A stretch of 64,000 nucleotides of DNA, from positions 69,325-133,324 of the forward strand of contig JAFGSF010000053.1 of NCBI GenBank assembly GCA_016934745.1, given 5' to 3'. A program made the position numbers and the translations under genes. The notes beneath the pieces are model-generated. The model had not been told where the DNA came from and ran no database searches. It saw nothing but the letters and a program-made list of their open reading frames with translations. This DNA comes from Candidatus Aminicenantota bacterium. GTDB taxonomy: Bacteria; Acidobacteriota; Aminicenantia; UBA2199. Below, one piece after another: positions 59,133 through 64,000 of the stretch (positions within the stretch are counted from its first letter, which is position 1; every line of letters starts with the position of its first letter).

Positions 59133-61193
59133 ATGAAAAAAACGCTTTGGCTGTGTGCTGTTTTGACTCTGAGCCTCTTGCTGCCAGCGGTCAAGGAAAA
59201 AGAACTCGTAAAAAAACTGCCGGCCCGCTACCGGACTTGGCTCACAGAAGAGGTGGTTTACATCATCGCTGAAAAGGAAAGGGAAGTCTTTCTGCAGCTG
59301 GAAACGGACCTGGAGCGCGAAGCCTTTATCAAGGCTTTCTGGCAGCATCGGGATCCCAATCCCAGTACTCCTGAAAATGAATTCCAGATCGAGCATTACC
59401 GTCGTATTTCCTATGCCAACAACTGGTTCGGCAAGGAATCCCCGGCTCCGGGCTGGAAATCCGACCAGGGACGGATATATATCCTGTTGGGCGAACCAAA
59501 GTCAATAGACCGCCTCGAGAACAAGACCGAGCTGCGCAACATCGTGATCTGGTACTATCAGGGGATGATGGAATTTGGACTACCCAATGCTTTCAATGTC
59601 CTTTTCTTTAAAAGGGATTTTACCGGCGATTATGAGCTGTATTCGCCCGTCCGTTTTGGTCCGCAGTACTTGATCGCTGACTACAAGGGCGATATGACCG
59701 ATTACGGATCCGCCTATTATGACCTGATGAACATCGAGCCCGGTATCGCCGAACTTTCTTTGAACCTGATCCCCGGCGAGAGCACGGGGTATTCTCCCTC
59801 GATGTCGTCTGAAATGCTCATTACCACCAAAATTCCTATGGCGCCCATAAAAAAGGTCAACACTCGTTACGCAGAACAAATGCTGCGCTACAAGGACATG
59901 GTGGAAATGGAGTACACGGCCAATTTTATTGAAAGCTCCAAGGTGGTTACCGTGGTGCGCCACCCGGCTGCCGGCTGTTATTTCGTCCATTACCTGATCG
60001 AACCAAAAAGATTGTCGGTCGAGCAGTACAAAGGCAGGTTTTATACCACATTGGAAATCTATGGCAATGTGACCGACATGCAGAACCGCCTGGTCTTTCA
60101 ATTCACCAAATCGATTCCCATCGAACTGACCGAAGCTCAAATGGGAAAAATAAGGGACAAGCTTTTCAGCTTCCAGGACATGTTCCCGTTGATTCCCGGC
60201 AAATACCGATTGACCATCTTGCTGAAAAACACGGTTTCCCGCGAATTCACTTCCGTGGAAAGCCCTGTCGAGATTCCGGCCAATCCGCCCATGGGGATTG
60301 ATTCCCTGTTGCTGGCCAATCGCATGGTCGAAAATTCCAGTTATCGGGGCCAAAGTAAACCGTTCCTGATCGGCGGCCGGCAGTTGGTGCCCTCGCCGCG
60401 CAACGATTTTGTCCCCGGCGACACCCTTTTCCTGTTCTTACAGCTGCCGGCGCTGAGCAATGAATTGAAGAGCCAGGGTTCTCTGCAATTCGATATTTTG
60501 AAGGATAATGCCAGTGTTATGTCCCGGGTGAAAAAAATCGGCGAATATCCCGGGTTGCCCGATATCATTGAAAAATTCCCCCTAGCTGATCTCCGGGCGG
60601 CGAATTTCGTCATGCGTGTCACCTTGCTTTCCCCCCAGGGGAAGCCGCTGGACAGCGAGGAAAGTCTGTTTTATATTACCCCCATGTCTGTTTTGCCCCG
60701 TCCCTGGGTCATGTCGGTCCCCTTGGCTTCGGTGACCGCTCCGCAATACTGGAATGACATGGGAAACCAGTATTTCAATTTGAAGAAACTTCCGCAAGCC
60801 CGGACACTGCTCGAAAAAGCATATCACCTGGCTCCGCAGATTGCGGGTTTCGCCATGGATTTTTGCCGCATCCTGATGCAAACAAATGATTATCAGCAGG
60901 CCAAATCGATCGCCTTGCTGGCGTTCCAAAACCAGGGGAAGAAAGAGTTTCTCCTGGTCCTTGCCCAGGCATCCCAAGCCTTGCGCCAATACAGTGAGGC
61001 CAGTGATTATTACAACCAGCACATCGCCCATTTTGGCGGCAGTCCCAAAATATTGAACGCTCTGGGCGAATGCTTCCTGGCCATGGGCCATACGGCGGAG
61101 GCCATCCAGGTCTGGGAGAAATCCTTGAAGATCGATCCCAAACAGGAAAATATGAAAGAGCGGCTCATAACCATGAAAGGAGAAAAAAAATGA
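59133..61193 (+). CDS. GWxTD-type exported protein with C-terminal TPR-like repeats
   Basis: 686 residues. Signal peptide (LCAVLTLSLLLPA), then the GWxTD domain (about 30-160) with FIKAFWQHRDPNPSTPENEF and PGWKSDQGRIYILLGEP, so the motif reads GWKSD. A large middle part follows, and the last 150 residues hold two TPR-like repeats (YFNLKKLPQARTLLEKAYHLAP, then NALGECFLAMGHTAEAIQVWEKSL). GWxTD proteins are found chiefly in Acidobacteria and relatives; their function is unknown. The first gene of at least four that follow each other with overlaps. Confidence 0.85.
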   Translation: MKKTLWLCAVLTLSLLLPAVKEKELVKKLPARYRTWLTEEVVYIIAEKEREVFLQLETDLEREAFIKAFWQHRDPNPSTPENEFQIEHYRRISYANNWFGKESPAPGWKSDQGRIYILLGEPKSIDRLENKTELRNIVIWYYQGMMEFGLPNAFNVLFFKRDFTGDYELYSPVRFGPQYLIADYKGDMTDYGSAYYDLMNIEPGIAELSLNLIPGESTGYSPSMSSEMLITTKIPMAPIKKVNTRYAEQMLRYKDMVEMEYTANFIESSKVVTVVRHPAAGCYFVHYLIEPKRLSVEQYKGRFYTTLEIYGNVTDMQNRLVFQFTKSIPIELTEAQMGKIRDKLFSFQDMFPLIPGKYRLTILLKNTVSREFTSVESPVEIPANPPMGIDSLLLANRMVENSSYRGQSKPFLIGGRQLVPSPRNDFVPGDTLFLFLQLPALSNELKSQGSLQFDILKDNASVMSRVKKIGEYPGLPDIIEKFPLADLRAANFVMRVTLLSPQGKPLDSEESLFYITPMSVLPRPWVMSVPLASVTAPQYWNDMGNQYFNLKKLPQARTLLEKAYHLAPQIAGFAMDFCRILMQTNDYQQAKSIALLAFQNQGKKEFLLVLAQASQALRQYSEASDYYNQHIAHFGGSPKILNALGECFLAMGHTAEAIQVWEKSLKIDPKQENMKERLITMKGEKK

Positions 61194-62125
61194 AGACAGG
61201 GCGTTGGAGTTTGCTGGTTCTTTTTCTACTGCAGACGCTGGCAGGCTGTTCGCTGTCCAGCCGGGCGGTGCGTTCGTTGCCCGCTTCCGACCAGCAGTTT
61301 TTATCCGAGGTTCGCTATATCATTACCAAGGAAGAAAAAAAAATATTTCCCAGCCTAGGCGCCGAGGAGCGTCAAAAGTTCATTGAGGAATTCTGGAAAA
61401 AACGTGATCCGTCCCCCAGCACGGATGAAAATGAATTTCGCGATGAATATTATGAACGGATCGACAAAGCCAACCGCCTTTTTCGCGAAGGCAGTTCCGG
61501 CTGGCTGACCGACCGCGGCCGGGCTTACATTCTGCTCGGCGATCCCGAGCGCCGCAACACCTACCCCAGTGGCTACACCTTCTATGACCGGCCGATGGAA
61601 ATATGGTACTATAAATATTTCACTATTGTTTTCATCGATTATACTTTCACCGGCGTCTACAAACTGGAACCCTTGAGCGTCCAGCAGATCGGCGTCATCA
61701 CCAGTTCGCAAATGCGCTTGAAGCCTGAGATCCTGGTTCCCAATCGGGTGGTCTTCGACTTTGAGGCCATAATTGAAAAAGACGGCGCGGGCACGGTAAA
61801 TTTGATCGTCGAAATCCCTTATGAAAAAATGAGTATGATCGAAAAATCAGCTCGAAGCGGTACCATTGCCACCTCGCTCAAGGTCACGGTATTGATTTCC
61901 GATGCTAAAAATGAAACCATCCTGCAAAAGGAAAAAATATACCCGATATCTCTGCAAACCAACGCCTTGGAAACACTGACGAAAAACCTGGTCATCCAGC
62001 TGCCGCTCGAACTGGCGCCGGGAAAATATTCCGCCCTGGTGACCATTGAAAACGACACCGACAAAAGCCAGGTCAGTAAAAAAATTAAATTCAACGTGGA
62101 ACAAGGAGAAGCGAATGAACCATAA
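61190..62125 (+). CDS. GWxTD-domain lipoprotein
   Basis: 311 residues. Lipobox LLQTLAGC, then the GWxTD domain (about 30-165): RQKFIEEFWKKRDPSPSTDENEF, and SGWLTDRGRAYILLGDPERR with the standard motif. The C-terminal 130 residues form a beta domain (TVNLIVEIPYEKM, IKFNVEQGE). The start overlaps the previous stop by 4 bp (ATGA), with AAAGGAG upstream. A shorter sister of the gene before. Confidence 0.88.
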   Translation: MKTGRWSLLVLFLLQTLAGCSLSSRAVRSLPASDQQFLSEVRYIITKEEKKIFPSLGAEERQKFIEEFWKKRDPSPSTDENEFRDEYYERIDKANRLFREGSSGWLTDRGRAYILLGDPERRNTYPSGYTFYDRPMEIWYYKYFTIVFIDYTFTGVYKLEPLSVQQIGVITSSQMRLKPEILVPNRVVFDFEAIIEKDGAGTVNLIVEIPYEKMSMIEKSARSGTIATSLKVTVLISDAKNETILQKEKIYPISLQTNALETLTKNLVIQLPLELAPGKYSALVTIENDTDKSQVSKKIKFNVEQGEANEP

Positions 62126-63152
62126 AAAAACCGTTATTTTTATTTTTAGCGTCGTGCTGCTGTGTGCTCTGCCGCTTGTTGCCAGCCCATCCGGCCAGAG
62201 CGATGCCCGGAGGGCCGCGGGCGCTCCCGTGTACATCGCTCCCCAGGTTGCGGCCGTCATCGATGCCAACCTGGCGCAGCGGCTGAATCGCAACGACATT
62301 CCCCTGGACTATTTACGCACCCTTTACCTGCCGGCGCAGCAGAACCAAATTTACCCGATCTTCATTTTCATGATAAAAAACGCCGATTTGAACCTGGCCG
62401 CCGCACTGGAATCCCCTGATGTCCTGCGCGCCAAGCTTCATGTCTTTACGCGCCTGTACCGGATAGAAAACGGTGTTGCGGGCACCGTGGTGCGTGAGCG
62501 CTACATCCCTTTCAATGTGGAAGAAAACCAGGCTAATTTCCAGCCTGAAGGCGCGAATTTTTATTCCATTGCCAGTGAAATCTATCCGGCCGGCAGTTAT
62601 TTGCTGGCCCTGGCCGTAAGCACCCCTGATTTTGCCAAGATCAGCGTCTGCTATCAGGAGATCGTGTTGCCCGACATGACGCAACTGCAGAACAAGCTGG
62701 ATACCACGCCGGTCTTTTCGATCATCGGGCTGCAGCAAATGGCTGCACCCGAAACCCGGATCATCATCCACAAAAATTCATTTGTCTACAACACCCTGGT
62801 ATTGTTCCCCAGCCTGGACAATGAATTCAAGGCCGGCGAAAATCTGGACCTGTTCTATTTCATCCTCGGATCCAAACCGGACGCCAACAATGCCTTCAAT
62901 TTGCAGATCACCTACAGGTTTTTAAAAGACGGTAAGGAGCTGCGCAAACTCGGACCGACGACGGTCAAAAACTTCATCATCAGCCAGCCGATCTCTCTGC
63001 TGTACACCGAGATCACCAAGGATGCCCAGGGTGTGGAAACCGAGCGCCAGGAGATCAAACTGGAACCCGGCGCTTATAGTCTGGAAATTGACATGGTGGA
63101 CATGGTGTCCAAGGCGGCCGGCAAGCAGGAATTCAAGTTCAAGATTATCTAA
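62115..63152 (+). CDS. Exported protein of the GWxTD operon
   Basis: 345 residues. Signal peptide (VIFIFSVVLLCALPLVA). The rest is beta-rich, like the C-terminal halves of the GWxTD proteins upstream: YRFLKDGKELRKLGPTTVKNF and LEPGAYSLEIDMVDMVSKAAGKQEFKFKI. It lacks a GWxTD motif. The start overlaps the previous gene by 11 bp and has AAGGAGA before it. It may be a partner in an envelope complex. Confidence 0.7.
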   Translation: MNHKKTVIFIFSVVLLCALPLVASPSGQSDARRAAGAPVYIAPQVAAVIDANLAQRLNRNDIPLDYLRTLYLPAQQNQIYPIFIFMIKNADLNLAAALESPDVLRAKLHVFTRLYRIENGVAGTVVRERYIPFNVEENQANFQPEGANFYSIASEIYPAGSYLLALAVSTPDFAKISVCYQEIVLPDMTQLQNKLDTTPVFSIIGLQQMAAPETRIIIHKNSFVYNTLVLFPSLDNEFKAGENLDLFYFILGSKPDANNAFNLQITYRFLKDGKELRKLGPTTVKNFIISQPISLLYTEITKDAQGVETERQEIKLEPGAYSLEIDMVDMVSKAAGKQEFKFKII

Positions 63153-63174
63153 TAATTATGGCAAGGAGATCATT

Positions 63175-64000
63175 ATGAAAAAAAAATTACTGGTTATCCT
63201 GATTGTGATTGTCTTTTTAGCGATTTCCATTTACGCGCAAGCCGGGCAGGGACGGGGGAGAATGACCGGATCGGTCAAGGACCAAGAAGGCAATCCCGTG
63301 GCCAATGCGACCATTACCCTGGAATTTGATAATAGCGGCAAGAAATTCGAAATCACCACCAACGCCAAGGGCGAGTGGGCCTTGATCGGTTTGGGAACCG
63401 GCCATGCCAATATGATGGTCCTGGCCGACGGTTTTCTGCCGGCCACCCAGCAGGTCACGGTTTCGCAATTGAACCGTAACCCTCCGGTCGATTTCGTACT
63501 GATCGTAGACCTGGAAAAGAAAGCCCGTCTCAAGGATGATGAGGCCGTCAGCCAGCTTGAGCAGGGCAATGCCCTGTTCAACGAGAGAAAATACCAGGAG
63601 GCGCTGGCGGTTTTTAACCAGTTCTCCGTGGACAATCCGAACATCTACCATATTTATTTGAACATCGGTGATTCCTACCGCGAAATGCAGGATTATAAAA
63701 ACGCCATCCTGCAGTACGAAACGGCGATTGAAAAGGCCAAGGTGGCCGACGACACCGTCATCCAGGCCAAAGCCCAGGCATCCATCGGCGAGACATTCCT
63801 GCGCCAGAACGACCTCAAGAGCGCCCAGGAATATTTTAAAAAATCGTTGGACCTCAATCCCAAGGACGAATTGCTGGCCTACAATGTCGCTGAAATCTAT
63901 TTTAACAACCAGAAAGTCGACGACGCGATTGCTTATTATCTCCTGGCCACGCAGGTCAAGCCCGATTGGGGACTGCCTTTTCTGAAACTCGGCTATGCTT
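63175..64000 (+). CDS. Exported protein with carboxypeptidase-regulatory-like and TPR domains, partial
   Basis: At least 275 residues; continues past the window. Signal peptide (LLVILIVIVFLAISIYA), a carboxypeptidase-regulatory-like beta sandwich (about 27-105: GRMTGSVKDQEGNPVANATITLEF and WALIGLGTGHANMMVLADGF), then TPR repeats (about 115 on: QLEQGNALFNERKYQEALAVFNQF, YLNIGDSYREMQDYKNAILQYETAI). Fourth gene of the GWxTD operon, 22 bp after the third. AAGGAG precedes the ATG. Confidence 0.85.
   Translation, partial: MKKKLLVILIVIVFLAISIYAQAGQGRGRMTGSVKDQEGNPVANATITLEFDNSGKKFEITTNAKGEWALIGLGTGHANMMVLADGFLPATQQVTVSQLNRNPPVDFVLIVDLEKKARLKDDEAVSQLEQGNALFNERKYQEALAVFNQFSVDNPNIYHIYLNIGDSYREMQDYKNAILQYETAIEKAKVADDTVIQAKAQASIGETFLRQNDLKSAQEYFKKSLDLNPKDELLAYNVAEIYFNNQKVDDAIAYYLLATQVKPDWGLPFLKLGYA

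Overview
The window reads as chromosomal DNA of a Gram-negative bacterium: lpxB, a TonB-type protein, DsbD, several outer-membrane barrel candidates and lipoproteins with clear lipoboxes. Three consecutive GWxTD-type or carboxypeptidase-regulatory/TPR proteins, a PadR-HAAS pair, a transmembrane Ser/Thr kinase fused to a formylglycine-generating-enzyme-like domain, and an S9B dipeptidyl peptidase are the mix expected of Acidobacteriota or a relative such as Aminicenantes. That placement is inference from gene content. No rRNA, CRISPR array, transposase or prophage was seen.

Layout. 1-8.2 kb: PadR/HAAS, a TonB-like pair, a GAF-SpoIIE phosphatase, a divergent YchF-like GTPase, and an exported subtilisin with a small barrel protein. 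8.3-21 kb: DsbD, a DUF5924/DUF2914 protein, tRNA-Arg(ACG)-tadA-tRNA-Ser(CGA) followed by a hairpin-packed 341-bp insert, serine dehydratase and an ornithine-cyclodeaminase homologue, DPP4, small exported proteins and an M23 peptidase. 21-23.5 kb: an RlmN-like radical SAM protein with a flavoprotein and an isochorismatase-family hydrolase. 23.6-33.8 kb: a signalling island with a twice-repeated two-gene cassette (receiver/DUF4388/roadblock-like protein plus a 65-aa protein) behind a sigma-54-type promoter, its likely NtrC/kinase pair, a large hybrid kinase and a diguanylate cyclase. 33.8-39.8 kb: FHA protein, Ser/Thr kinase, rlmB, two pseudopilin-like proteins, lpxB. 39.8-46.8 kb: recG, purN, tRNA-Leu flanked by palindromic elements, PAP2 and a large barrel protein. 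46.8-51.3 kb: one eight-gene operon rplU-rpmA-obg-nadD-rsfS-(AAA+ protein)-rlmH-(DksA-like). 51.4-55.1 kb: nifU-nifS, cupin, ferredoxin, TetR remnant. 55.2-64 kb: membrane proteins, a second lipid-phosphatase-like protein, a lipoprotein and the GWxTD operon running off the end.

Themes. Genes are packed, with overlaps of 1 to 35 bp inside operons. Many promoters are plain sigma-70 type with a 17-bp spacer; at least six end only 6-9 nt before the ATG, implying leaderless mRNAs, while other genes have strong Shine-Dalgarno leaders. The most unusual material is non-coding: a dispersed family of palindromes sharing a CACTA/TAGTG core whose arms vary in a compensated way, a multi-hairpin insert bounded by a copy of the tRNA-Ser 3' end, and heptamer repeats arranged as long inverted arms. 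The most interesting protein-level unit is the duplicated DUF4388/roadblock cassette under apparent sigma-54 control.
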